Shown piece by piece: positions 30,458 through 42,562 of a stretch of DNA of 64,000 bases (positions are counted from its first letter, which is position 1; the number at the start of each line of letters is the position of its first letter). The translations under genes and the position numbers were made by a program. This DNA is from Zygnema cylindricum (taxonomy: Eukaryota > Streptophyta > Zygnematophyceae > Zygnematales > Zygnemataceae): contig JBBHKE010000660.1 of the NCBI GenBank assembly GCA_037447655.1, positions 180,016 to 244,015 on the forward strand, in the 5' to 3' direction. The notes below the pieces were generated by a model. That model did no database searches. It was not told where the DNA came from and saw nothing but the letters and a program-made list of their open reading frames with translations.

Positions 30458-32363
30458 GGGTAGAATTCCATTAGGCGGTTCCAGTAAATGTATGCAAAAT
30501 TCTACTGGCAGCGTTTACTGGAAGACTATTCCATTTTGTCGGGCCTGAAAGGATCTTAAAAATAAAATAAAACTGAGATTGCAAATGCAAGCGGAAGCAT
30601 AAAAGATAAAACACACACAAGAGAAAGATAACCCCAAGGAAGCCAATATATTCCACGGAGAACTTTTCTTACATAATCTCCTCACACCCTCAAAACACTC
30701 ACTTCTAACTCCTCTAACTCCTCAAACTCTACTAAGCTATCAAACTCCTTCCATTCCTCTAACTCCTTGATAAACTACAAAGAGGATCAATACCAACTCA
30801 CTAGATAGATTGATACATTGATAGTAAACCTCTTCCTCCCTACGCCTCAATATACTCCTTGAAAACGTCACGTAACTACAACAAACCAACCGTACATTTA
30901 CTACGCACTAAGCGTCTACCAATGAAACTACATCATTACGTAACACAACGTAGTACATAAAAGTACACTTCAAACATATTCAACCTGTAGACTTGACCGA
31001 CGACAAACATAATCTGAACAAGTACCTCGACACCAAACACATCTCCAAAAGTATCACGTGCATAGAATGCGTACACCTCAAACGTACAAGTAATCACACG
31101 GAATAAAGTACGCAGTCACCTCGAAATATCATTGCTCGCCGTACACGATCAAAAGGTACGTAAGCGAAGGTCAACCAAAACTCCACGACAAAGTAAAACG
31201 ATGTCGGCCGTACAAATGTACGCCGCAACCGAAAGGACGAATCTCCACATTGAACCGAAATAGAATCGTGCGTCGCGAAGCGAAACATGCGAACGCCCGA
31301 TTCTCCAATGAAACGTCACAGTACCTCAATCCTCAAACGAACCGACAAGTACCGAAGTACAAATAAACCAATCAACCGCGGCGCGCGAAACGCGCGCCGG
31401 CAACGTACTACGACAAAGTACTAGCACAGAACAAAAGAGCACTACGATCACTACGACACAAAACCGTACAGTGACCAAACAATAACTGAACCGGGTCGTC
31501 GCAAGACCGAATCTATGCGAGACCAAAAAATCTACGAAACAACCTACAAAATATAATAAGACAGAATCAGGACCACACGCTTGACAAAAAGACAACTAGC
31601 CGTACAAGCACTTCAATAAGACAAGAAACAAATAACATCGACACACAAATACAAATCCCACAATGTAAAAACCTAACAGGGCCAGTAACAAACTTTCTTC
31701 AATTATGATTGGCGCCACATAGATTAGAGTCCAGATTCATAAAATCTTAAAAAAATCTTCAAACGGAAAGTCAGAAAGAAATATTTGTACGACCGGAGGT
31801 AGTTAATGATTCGTACGTAAAGTTTGCGGCCAGATTTTGATTTTGAAAATGGAAATCAAAATTTCGAAACGGAATGGCAAAAAAACGCGGCAAACTTTGA
31901 AAGTCGCGGCATACTTTGAATGTCGGTGGATGTCAGACGGAGCGTGCGAGGATATTTCCAGCTCACCTGCATCCATCGTGGCAGGCGGTACATTGCATGT
32001 AGGACATACGCACATGGCCTGTAGGACGTGTAGGCCTCTAATCGCTTGCTCAAAGTGGATATTTTTCTGCTTTTTAACGTGTACCAATGGTACACGACCT
32101 TACCATGACCAGTATCGTACAACTCTCCTCGCGAGGAGAGTCCGTGACACTGGACGATGTGCGCGATTGCTTCGCGGATCTGAAAAAGTGGAATATCCAA
32201 CGGCCAGGAATTACACCTACATCATTGGAGCCTCCCGACAGCTTTCCAATAAGGATGTTTCGGCTGACAAAAAAAATATTAAGGTACGGCTTTGTACGGC
32301 GATGCATGAAAACGTACGGCATCCAGTAACGAACCCCACTTTTCGTCTAATGGAATTCTACCC
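30458..32363. mobile_element. PIF/Harbinger-like element split by a solo LTR
   Basis: The terminal repeats GGGTAGAATTCCATTAG (30,458) and CTAATGGAATTCTACCC (to 32,363) are perfect. The right flank is TAA; the left flank has changed to AAT. Arm 1 (near 21,405) gives an empty site containing TAA. PIF/Harbinger elements duplicate a 3-base TWA target. The size without the nested LTR is about 768 bp. No transposase is seen, so it is non-autonomous. A sister element lies at 41,677-42,373. Confidence 0.82.
30546..31678 (-). mobile_element. Solo LTR, 1,133 bp, nested in the PIF-like element
   Basis: It begins TGAAAGG and ends CCTAACA (TG...CA rule) between identical 5-base flanks GGGCC (30,541-30,545 and 31,679-31,683). 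Five-base target duplication with TG..CA ends fits an LTR left by recombination of an LTR retrotransposon. The strand is inferred from the TGTTAGG end on the minus strand and is uncertain. Confidence 0.75.
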
Positions 32364-32772
32364 TAAAACACATTGATAAACAATACGTTATGGTACGAAA
32401 ACGTACGGATTTTTGTAAACAAGTTGTACTTTTCGTCTGATGCAACTTCAGCCTTAGTACTGCTGGACTCTCCTTCGTGGAAAGTTCCGTTCACTTTTTC
32501 CTTTCGTCCTTTGACCTCTCTTTGACTCTTTCACCTCCATTACCTCTCCCTTTTCCTCTTCCTTTCTTGTCTATACCTTCCCCTTTTCCTTTCTTTTTTG
32601 TAAATTTATCTCTTCTCTTTCCTTTTACATTCCTCCTCCTTTTCCTTTCTTACATACACCTTCTCCTTTTCCTTTCTTATTTACAACTTTATCCCTTCTC
32701 TTTACTTTGCACATTCCTTCATTCTTTGATTGTATTTTTATTTTGTCCCTTCTCCTTTACCTTTGTTTAGCC

Positions 32773-33720
32773 ATGGAGTCCATGGATCAAGTAGTCCACG
32801 ATTCCAATCTCCTCTCTCACATCACTTCTTTCCTTGAAAGCCACGACAACCTCCTCAACTTTTCACTAGTGTCCAAATTTCATCGTCAAATCGTACTTGG
32901 TTCCGTACAACGAATTACGTGTCGACACATGGACAAGATCGAGGAAATACCCAAAAACTTTCCTTGTTTAACGAAACTTGACCTCCGCCCGATTGCGAAA
33001 AATATCGACGATTCCGTTTTTCCAATTATTAGTAAACTACCCAATTTGCAAGTTTTGCAAATAGGTGACACTTGTAGTGATTTGCTTCCTTGTTATTTAG
33101 AAAAAAGACCAATATCGGCTTGTGTAAAATCTTTGTCTCAATTGAGAGTATTGCATCTCTATGGGGTATTTTTGGACGACGAAATTGCAGCGCAGATAGG
33201 ACAAAGTTGTAAGCTCTTACAAGATTTGTCTCTTATAGCGTGCAGCGGTGATCTTAGTAATAAGGGTCTAAGCGATCTCCTTTTGAATTCTTCTTTTGGA
33301 CTACGTCGACTATCTCTTTCTTGTAATTATTTTTACGAAGATCCAATGTTAGTTGTCGTAAAATGTTCAACTCTAACATTTTTGTTAATTGAGGATTATG
33401 AGGATTTTAACCATGAGACTTCAGACTTCGAGGAAGATCATAGCTCTACGGGCTTCAAAATGAATCATCTTCGTGAGTTACATGTTAATTTTCTGGATTT
33501 TGACGATCATTCGAATTATGTTTTGGATCATTTTATTCAATCACTTGTTGAGACAGGTTCTCCTTTGGAAGATGTGGTAATCAGGATTGCGAAATGCAAC
33601 AGTTTTTCTAATTGGAATCGAATGAAAAATATCAAGGATGACGAAGTGGATGAGGCTCGTATTCGCGAGACACTTTCTAATTGCAAAACTTTCAAGTCCA
33701 TACTCGTTCTCCCGTTGTGA
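32773..33720 (+). CDS. F-box-like/LRR protein, arm 2 copy
   Basis: 315 codons, single exon. ATG at 32,773 follows a pyrimidine-rich leader. It has the same domain plan as the arm 1 copy: a degenerate F-box near residues 10-55 (LLSHITSFLESHDNLLNFSL, VSKFHRQIVLGSV), then at least six leucine-rich repeats, and an Asp/Glu-rich tail (VDEARIRETLSNCK). It would act as a substrate adaptor of an SCF ubiquitin ligase if the F-box is real; the F-box is weak, so a plain LRR protein is the alternative. Differences from the arm 1 protein include G/S and N/D near residue 27, L/F, L/R, T/P, T/S and G/A; none occur after about residue 160. No stop or frameshift is seen. Confidence 0.82.
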   Translation: MESMDQVVHDSNLLSHITSFLESHDNLLNFSLVSKFHRQIVLGSVQRITCRHMDKIEEIPKNFPCLTKLDLRPIAKNIDDSVFPIISKLPNLQVLQIGDTCSDLLPCYLEKRPISACVKSLSQLRVLHLYGVFLDDEIAAQIGQSCKLLQDLSLIACSGDLSNKGLSDLLLNSSFGLRRLSLSCNYFYEDPMLVVVKCSTLTFLLIEDYEDFNHETSDFEEDHSSTGFKMNHLRELHVNFLDFDDHSNYVLDHFIQSLVETGSPLEDVVIRIAKCNSFSNWNRMKNIKDDEVDEARIRETLSNCKTFKSILVLPL

Positions 33721-35487
33721 ACCTAAACCTAAACCATCAGACGAGGACAAAGGCCTTTTTGGAGAAATTATGTCAACAATAATTATGGAGTTATTTCTCT
33801 CCAATCGTCCGATTCACAACCGCAAGTGCAAAAATCCATGGTGGAGAGGATCTTGTCAATGGAGGGAACAAGGGATGGAAGGGACCAAAATATTGACAAT
33901 GTAAATGTAAATGCAGTTTTGGTTTTTTTTTTCAAGAAACGATTTTGTATGTTTTTGATACCATTTCGGATTCAACCAAAAATCTTTGACGAGAGTACTG
34001 TTCTTACAAAAATTAAAATGGAGGGTATCTTTTCGGAGAAACTTCCTACGACGGTTTGTTCGAGTTTCTTTCAATTTGTACACTTCTTCAAAAAGTTCAT
34101 CTCGTGTTTAATTCGAAAAGGAAACCAAATTTAGTGTTACGTAGAGCTTTGGAATCGGTAAGAGGACTCAAATAACTTTCGTTTTGCACACATTTTCGAA
34201 CATTACATATTGAAGGTTGCAACATTGGGGAATCTAGCTTAATTCACTTGGAAAAAACGGTTTTTGTGGTTGAATAGTTTGGTAATTGTGACAAATCAAA
34301 ACAGGATTGCAGAATTAGTCAAGAGTTGGAGACTAGGGGTTGCCGGGTGTCACTAGTTCTAAAACCGCAGGGAGAGGGAGAGGGAGAGTGAGAGGGAGAG
34401 AGAGAGGGAGAGGGATACGATCAAAAGGTGAAATTGTTATCTTATTATTGTTATGAACAGTTCAGGCTGCGCCTTCCTAACTCTCTCTTTGAATGTAAGT
34501 AACCTCTATGTGCTCTGCTCCCCTTCCCTTCCCTTCTCTCCCCTGCCCATTTGTCTCCACTCTTGGCTGCCCTCTTATTTCTATCCTCTGCCGCCCTGTC
34601 TTCCTTTCTCCTCTCCTTGTGCCTCCCTCGTTCCTTCTCGGACGTGACTAGGTATCTCTCTCTCTCCCTCTCTCTCTCCCCCCTCTCTTTTTCTCTCCCC
34701 CTCTCTGTCCCACTCTTTCTCCCTCCCCCTCTATCTTCCCCTCTTCCTCTCTGTGTCCCCCTCTCCCGTCCTCTCCTACTCTCCCTCTTGCTCTCTCCCA
34801 GTCCCCCTCTCTCTCTATCTTCCTCTTTCTTTCACTCTCCCGTTGCTTTTTTGGCCCTATATTCGTTCTACTTCACACTCATTTTTTATTTTTTACTATC
34901 TTTAAATCAATTTCCTTTTTCTCTTTTGCTAATTTTGTGCTTGAATTATTGCACTGTCAATCGATATATAAATATAACTGCCATTTTAGACTGCTTTGTC
35001 ACGTGTCACGTATGTTCATCAGTCTTTTGCTGCGATACAATTGTACATTTTGCTGCATTACATGTGGTCGCTGGAGTCATTGGGAAGGTGTGGTTTTACA
35101 AAGGAGTGGTTGACATCACATGCTCGCGGGCGTTACGGTTTAAAGTTCAGAAGATTTATTTCAAATGAGTGATGGTTAAACATATGAGGTTATAATTACT
35201 ATGGTAAAAGATTTGTTTATGGTCTAAAGAAGACAAATGCGAGAAAGTGGGTGGAAATAATTACTCGTAGTTGTGTGAGTGTATGTAGCGATTTATGGTT
35301 GTTTAAAAAATATAAAATGATACACAAGTCAGTGTGAAGTTAACATTTTTTGAGTTCCAGAAAAAATTGTCAACAATAATAGTGATGGGTATCTCATAAC
35401 AACTAAAGTTAGAGCTCATATTGACATATTCAACTGAAGCATATTTACCTGTCACATATATTTTAGTCAAACACATCTCCTTCACAT
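33721..35487. other. Intergenic part of arm 2
   Basis: Counterpart of 18,270-20,079. It contains pyrimidine-rich low-complexity sequence (about 34,500-34,860) and a short GGGAGA array (34,368-34,415). No gene is supported. Confidence 0.55.
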
Positions 35488-35688
35488 TACTGTTGGGTAT
35501 CGGGTAAATTCATATCGCGATAATTTCGATATTCGATATATCGAATATCGATCGAGCAAACTCCTCAGTATATCGTACCGGGGCCAATATTTAGCTTCTT
35601 GGTACATGGTCGCAATATATCGATTATCGGCAACCTAAAATTCGATATATATCGAATATTGGCAATAGGTCCTCGATACCCAACACTA
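35488..35688. mobile_element. 201-bp hAT-type MITE, relative of the 1,024-1,556 element
   Basis: The ends TACTGTTGGGTATCG and CGATACCCAACACTA match the termini of the element at 1,024-1,556. The interior is again GATATATCGAATAT-type. Arm 1 near 18,230 has no insertion, so it arrived after the duplication. The target duplication is worn and cannot be read with confidence. Confidence 0.8.
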
Positions 35689-36565
35689 AACATTTATTTG
35701 CCACGCTTGTGCATGTCATTGAATCATTAACTACAATGCACTACACCATGTATCGTTTAATAGTGTTAAAGTTTTTCAGTTTTCCCTTTTCCCGTTTCCT
35801 TTACTTTGTTCCCATGTATTCATATAATCGACCATCACACTCTCTTTATAAAGCTCAATTTTCTTACAACTGCAGGATTTTAGTTGAGCTTTTGTTCTTG
35901 TTTTGGATTTTTTTTTAATGTTTTTTGTTCCAGGTACTCAGATGGTTCCCCATCACACTTTTTTAATGGTCTTATTATTTTTGGAAATGAATGGAAATCA
36001 TTATGGGGTATGTGTAAAAAGGTTTTCAATATGTGAATTCACGTCGACAACAAAGTTTGGCTGCCCAGACCAACAAAATATCGAAACATCAAAAAACAAA
36101 TTGATGAAATAGTAAAATAAAAATACAAACAAAACAACATGACAAATGGTCAAATATGTCGTTTTTTTCACCGAAAAACATGCTTCCAACCATAACCTAC
36201 CCTTGCAATATTGGCGAATAATTATTATTGAGATATGGGCGAAGGAAAACGGCCTTCTAGATGGGGATTAATTACAGCCATAAAAGGAATCTTTAAAAAG
36301 TAAACATACCACAAATTCAAACCAACAATATTATTCACAATAACAATCGATTCATTTAAGACCTATACTACCCATGATACAAAATTAAATAGTGAAAATT
36401 GACAATCGAACACTCAAATTCACATGACAGCTCTCCCTTGAACCTCGGCCTGGAAACAAAGAAATGATTTGGTCTTCATGTACAAAAAAAAAAATTAGTG
36501 ATCTACAATTGCCGACAAAATTCATTACTTGTTCAACTTGTTTCGTCAAACCAAGTGCTTGCATC

Positions 36566-39500
36566 CTATTGGTTCCGCAAGTACAAGACTAGCTTTGACT
36601 TGAGTTCAGTGGGCATCCTGACAGGGCGGTACCTCTTGTCGAGGAAAACCACGGTGGCTTTTGCTTCGAGCACCACCTGCACGTGTTTCAGCAAAACAGC
36701 TCAGTTTCAGTTAGATCTATGTTGGTTCAGTTAGAACTGTGCAGTTTCAATTAAACTGTGTAGATTCAGTTAGAACTGTGTAATTTCAGTTAGTACTGTG
36801 TAGTTTAAGTTGGGACAGAGCAGTTTCAGTTAGAACTGGTAGTTCCAGATAGAACTGTGTAGTTGCAGTTAAAACTGCGTACTAGCAGTTAAAACTGTGT
36901 AGTTTCAGATAGAACTGTGCAGTTACAGTTAGAACTGGTAGTTTCAGTTATAACTCCCTAGTTTCAGTTAGAACTGTGTCATTTCAGTTAGGATAGCAAT
37001 GTAGTTTCAATTAGAACCGTGCAGTTTCAGTTATTAAAATAACAATGTCGTTTCTATAGCGTGGTTTCAATTAGAACAACAACGAAGTTTCGGTTTAGAA
37101 CCGCATATTGTAGTTACAACTGCGTGGTTTTCTTTGGAAATGTGTAGTTTCGGTTCGAACTGCGCAGTTTCAGTAAAAGCCTTGGTTGTATCAGTTGTAT
37201 ACAGAATCCATCATTTCCTCACAACAAATATCACACAGTCCAGATGAATGACAACTTTCCAAACCAGTTATATAAAGAGATAATCAACCGGCACAAAATG
37301 ATAGGGACATCACGCAAAAGGCTTAATCTCGTTTCAAGAGTGAACAGTAAAATATCGATTCTGTTTACCAGTTTCTGTATGTTAACCGGAAACAGTTGTG
37401 CCTGAAGCAGTTATGGTGTAACAGAGTAACGTGGATAGTTTAAGACTACGCAATTTTAAACTTGACTTTTTAGGTGAAAAGATAAGATTAGTATGAATTT
37501 TAACCTTGGTAAAGCTAGTCGATATTAAAGTTCGAGCGGTGCATGACCAGTGAAAAAACACTTACACATAGCCTGTACTGTTCACTTACTTCCGTTCTAA
37601 TGTGATCACCCATTATTTCAATTCTTTGTAAAGAGGTGTGACAAATGGACTTTTTACCGGTACTTGTTAACCAGACTCTACAATAACCATCAAAGGAAAG
37701 AAAGTGCGGTAAATCTTACAGCATTGACATAAACCAACAATCTGAAACATGCATCAGACACATTTAGATCCTCTTTTCCCATATGTTGCTTTCATGTCAC
37801 TCACTGCAAAAAATAAAAAAATCGCATACGAATACTCGACATCTAGATCCTCTTCCAACCATACTCATATATTCTCTCAGCCATCGAAGAATCTTAAAGC
37901 ATTAAAAAATGAAAAAAGAAACCACGAAAACGTGTTGCTATAAGAAAAAGGTGAAGTACAAAGGTGTAGGGGTTGTTATCACCCTTTTGATGCTAATTTG
38001 AACTTCAATGTATCTCACCTTGTCCGACATTTATAACTTTGATTGACATCCTTTGGCATGGATGGATAGGAAACCGCTTACCTCTCTCTCAGGCAGGCTG
38101 TATATAAATTGTTCAAAGAAAACCCTAGCCGGGGATGACCCGGCTACTCGAGCTGTCACAATGAACTCTTCACCACTCTGTCTGCGTCTCCCACCTCACA
38201 AGGCTTCAGTTCGACATCAAAACAAACCCCAATTCCTTTTTATTTTTCTTTTTCCCCAATAGTACACTTTGCTGTATACAAGCTTCAATCTGTCTACGTT
38301 TCATATTTTGCTATGGTAGGAAGCACCCAAAACGTAATTAGAAGTAGAGTTCACTCGTTCATCATGTTTCAATGCTTTTGTTAAATCACATAACAACTTA
38401 GAAATCTGCTTCCACATGTGATTGTATTACACAACACACAAAGGTTTAGCAACGACATACAAAAACAACAACGACAACGAAGACAACAAAACAACAACAC
38501 AACAACACAACAACAACATAATAAGAAGGTTTAGCTCATATATGAGTACCCGGAGGGGTTTCACGTATTTGAAGGAAATGTCGGAAAGCGCCAAAGCTTC
38601 CCCCTTTCGAGCAAAAGAATCGGCAGACACTCCAATTGCTTCCAAAAACTCATGACGAGCTGTATAACCCAGTCCATCAACTATATTCATACATCTATTT
38701 TCTATAAAGTTGAAATTGCAACACAGATATACGATTGCTTTCTCGTTTTGTGTACTAACGACAATATAAAATCAGGAAGTCATTAAAAGCATAAACAATG
38801 CCAAACACATCGGGCTTAACCATTCTAATAGTGCTTTAACAAACAAGGAGGTCAAACTGAAAGAGAGGTGCTTTAAAAATCTTTCAGATTCCTGAAAAAA
38901 TCCTATTTACATCCAGTGACAAGATTCTCAAATTTGCTCAAATCCGTACTCGCAAGTACAACAAAACCCCATCATGCACTCGATGCACTTTAGAAGTCAA
39001 GACTTAATTCAAAAAATGTCCATAATAACCAAAAGTGTTTCCACATTCATTTTTTTCCAAAAATGTCCAACCAGGAAAGGAAAAGGGAGAAGGGGGAAGG
39101 AAGAGTGAGAGAAAGGAAGAGAGAGGGGAGGGCAGGCAGCCAGATGGGAAGAAGAGAGAGGCGAAAAATATAGAAGGGGTAAGAAGGGAACGAAGAAAGT
39201 AGCTTTCTAAAATCAACTTCTCTCTTACTTCTCATTAGGAAAAAAAGGAGAACGTAGCAACCATGGAAAAGATGAGGCAAGAGTAAGGAGAATAAGTGTA
39301 CTCACCATGTTGACAATAATTAGCATACACTGCATTATTCACAACACCATATTGGTCCAATTCATAATCGCGTACTTTTAGTTGTACTTCAAATGGGGTA
39401 GACATTCTGCGGCCGCAAAATGACAAACGAATGAATTAAACACAGCACATTACTCAATAATTACTGAAAAATGAAGATTGAACACTGAGTTTGTGTCACA

Positions 39501-41241
39501 TCTTGTGAAAAGAAAAGCCTATCACTAACGATGTTGAGACACTAGAACAAAAAGAGGATGTTGACTAACTCCTTGACTATAATTTGTGAAAAAATAAAAA
39601 ATTTAATGACAGAAATGTTCAAACAAATCATGGTTACCGCAACGATTTTTTTGTGCATCGATATTACATTCAATAGCAGAAAAAAAACATACACACAAAT
39701 TCATAATATACATATTGTATACACACGCACACGCACACACACACACCACACACCACACACCACACCACACACACACCACACACACCACACACCACACACC
39801 ACACACCACACACACACCACACACACCCCCACACACACACACCACACACACCACACACACACCACACACACCACACACACACCACACACACCACACCACA
39901 CACACACACCACACACACACACCACACACACACCACACACACCACACACACCACACACCCACACCACACACCCACACCACACCCACACCCACACCGCACC
40001 CACACCGCACCCACACCGCACCCACACCCCACCCACACCCCACCCGCACCCCACCCACACCCCACCCCACCCGCACCCCACCCACACCCACCCCACACCC
40101 ACCCCACACCCACCCCACACCCACCCCACACCCACCCCACACCCACCCCACACACACACACGTGTGTGTGTATGTGTGTGTGTGCCTCTGTGTGTGTGTA
40201 TGTATGTATAGCATGACATCGATTTAATGGGCAAAGTCAAAACATTAAAAAAGTTGCACAAATTAACGTCGATTCAGAAAAAAAATGGAGAGCAGAAGGA
40301 GAATCAAGAATTCAAATCAAAAGTAGAAACAACAAAAAAAACGGCTAGCAAACGCAATAGTAAATAAACAGTAGGACAAGCAAACATGAATCATAAAAGA
40401 TACAAATCTTTGAGCACTAACAGAAAAACTCAGCAACCCTCCACAATCCTCAGCAGCCGAAATAAAGAAAACCAAAACGTACAAACTAATAACCTAACAG
40501 AAATAGCCATAGGATTTCTAACTCATGCAGAAGACTTCTGCTGTTATGACAGAAGTTATGCAAAGCCTAAAACCAATTTAAAAACTTTTAACTTATTCAC
40601 AAGAGGCTTGCAGATCGGACAAAAAATTTGCAAATCCTAAAACCAGGGAAGCAAACAATAACAATCCCTTGATATAATAATAGGATCTTGATATGATAAT
40701 AACATCTTCATATGATAAAAATACCTAAAATAAAAATATCTTGATATGATTATAACATAATGATATAATAATATTACCTAGACATGAAAATCATACCTCG
40801 ATATGATAAAAATATCTTGAATATAATAAGAATACCTTGAATATAATAAGAATATCTTGAATATAATAATAACATCTTAACGCTAATATTGAGGTCCTAC
40901 ACACACTTGTGTCCTCCAAAGAAGGCCGCGGCTCCCATCTCCTCACCAAACCCTAAAAACTGCGCAGTCGCAAAAGCCGTCGGCTTGCCACGTGGACAAC
41001 CATGATTGGCGCTCGGACTCAACAACAAAGAAACTCCATTCTTACAAAACAGTGAAGACTTGCTAAAAGAAAAACTTGACTGCGAGAACAGAAGTTGCTT
41101 AGGAAGTTGGAGAGCTGGAGATTGTACGGAACATAGAGGTGGTAATACTCTTGTAGTGACAGGGATGAGGGCAGAAAGAGAGGAGGGAGTGAAAATAGAA
41201 GCCTGAGAGAGAGGGAGATGGATGGCATTCATGGAAGCCAT
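36566..41241 (-). CDS. Plastid acyl-lipid thioesterase-like protein (hotdog fold), five exons
   Basis: Predicted exons (minus strand): 41,241-40,907; 39,406-39,306; 38,659-38,550; 38,177-38,082; 36,676-36,566. All introns have GT and AG ends and the joined frame gives 250 residues ending at TAG. Exon 1 (about 110 residues) starts [17 protein letters not shown] and is Ser/Leu-rich with few acidic residues, as in a chloroplast transit peptide. Exons 2-5 form the hotdog domain: [20 protein letters not shown] holds the catalytic Asp of the family ([10 protein letters not shown]), then [42 protein letters not shown] and [12 protein letters not shown]. Plant ALT proteins release medium-chain fatty acids or keto acids from acyl-ACP in plastids. 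The mature part fits the family; exon 1 is assigned by frame and splice logic. It converges on the F-box-like gene. Confidence 0.85.
36690..37060. repeat. Minisatellite AACTGTGTAGTTTCAGTTAG (arm 2)
   Basis: Reverse-complement counterpart of the 16,850-17,220 array, about fifteen degenerate 20-21-base units in intron 4 of the thioesterase gene. Confidence 0.85.
39725..40162. repeat. Large CA-rich minisatellite (CACCACACAC / CACCCCACAC)
   Basis: Some 440 bases of CACA with irregular CCACAC, CCCACAC and CCCCACAC units, then a short CACACGTGTGTG palindrome. It lies in intron 1 of the thioesterase gene. The duplicate at 27,395-28,025 has only a few tens of bases here. Open frames in all phases across it (Thr/His/Pro or Val/Cys/Gly) are artefacts of the repeat. 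Confidence 0.95.
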
Positions 41242-41673
41242 GGGAGAGGAAGTGATTCAAAATTAAATGGCTTAAAGCAGAAGATTTTATTGTGGTAAAA
41301 CAATATAAGTATGAAGCATGATTGAGGGTACCAAGTAATAAGATGGCTAAGGAAATAGAAAAGCTCATGAAATGAAAGAATAGAAAAGGTGACCGTTGTA
41401 TCATAGTTCAAAACTTCAAATCATACATAAAAATTGCGTGCAAACGATATAATATCATCTGGTTGCTCCGTATTTTATACGCATTTTTATGAGTATAAAA
41501 TTATAAATATGCGTTATAGTACGGGACTATAGTACAGTACCCGATGGGTTTTCGCACTTTTTAAGTATGGTTGAAAACTTGAAATGTGCGAAGACAGTTG
41601 GCAACGCTATATGTAGTTTTCCCGTGCAATACGCAAACCTTAGTAGTCTAGGTTACGGTCAAATTGTGACGTG

Positions 41674-42376
41674 TAAGGGTGGACTTCCATTAGCGAAAAA
41701 GTGAGGTTTTTTACTGAGGGCCGTACCGTTTCGTACAGGTTCGTACAGAATCTTATTTTTTTCAACGAAAACAACATTACAGAAAATTGTCCAAGGTTGT
41801 AGGCGTAAATTAGGACCGTCCGATTTTTATTACACTTTTTATCCGTGACGCCACGTCATCAACCTACAGTTTTCTAAGACCGTGCACAGTGAGGACAATT
41901 CTCGAATACAGAACGTGTAAAAATAGGCCGCGTGGAAAAGGTATATAGAATCCACGATGAGCGCGCGCGTATGTGCGTACACGTCGCAAGGGCCATGTGC
42001 CTTCCGCCAGGGTGGCTGCGAATCCGCCGAAATTATTCCGTCACGCTCCCCACCATCAAAGTTTGCCGCCGCCTTTTTGTCGTTGCGTTTTGAAATTTTG
42101 GGTAGTACATTTAATGCCCTCTGTACGAGTCATTAATTACCTCCGCTGGTACAGATATTATCTCTGCTGGTACAGATATTACTTCCACTCGTACAGATAT
42201 TGCGTTCTGACATTGCATTCGAAGATTCTTTCTAGATTTTAAGCATCGAATATTAACCTACGTGTTACCAACCAGAATGAGCCACGCAGGTTTACAGACG
42301 CGACCTAATGGAAGGCACGCCCTTCAGTAAAATTTTCCGTACAATTACTGGGACGTCTAATGGAAGTCCACCCTAA
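41674..42376. mobile_element. PIF/Harbinger-like MITE, 697 bp
   Basis: The element 41,677-42,373 begins GGGTGGACTTCCATTAG and ends CTAATGGAAGTCCACCC exactly, with TAA on both sides (41,674-41,676; 42,374-42,376). The terminus is the same as that of 30,458-32,363 at 15 of 17 positions. A short CTGGTACAGATATTA repeat (three units) lies near 42,147-42,200. No coding sequence. Confidence 0.88.
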
Positions 42377-42562
42377 ATGTGTAATACAAGTCTATGAGTT
42401 TACCGCATATAGCGTTTCCGATTTATGAGCTACATCCTCACGGGGCTGCTTTTTTCTCTACCGACGAGCCATAAAACGACAAAGAGCAAAGATAAAACCG
42501 CACGTAAAGAAAAAAAAATAATATAGAGACCGAGACATAAAACATAGAAGAGATAGTAAGGC

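Larger units (their letters stand above)
29180..38962 (-). repeat. Inverted duplication, arm 2
   Basis: Mirror of arm 1 (13,791-23,905). It contains three insertions that arm 1 lacks: 29,451-29,893, 30,458-32,363 and 35,488-35,688. At each, arm 1 shows the uninterrupted site. The outer limit falls within intron 2 of the complete thioesterase gene. Transcription across the spacer of about 5 kb could give a long hairpin RNA. Confidence 0.85.

Noticed and set aside
31837-32376. 179-codon open frame in the PIF-like element as transposase
   Set aside because: No DDE or Myb-like motif, and the frame crosses the element's terminal repeat.
39603-40261. Long overlapping open frames on both strands
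   Set aside because: They are products of the CA-rich minisatellite (Thr/His/Pro or Val/Cys/Gly only) and lie in an intron.
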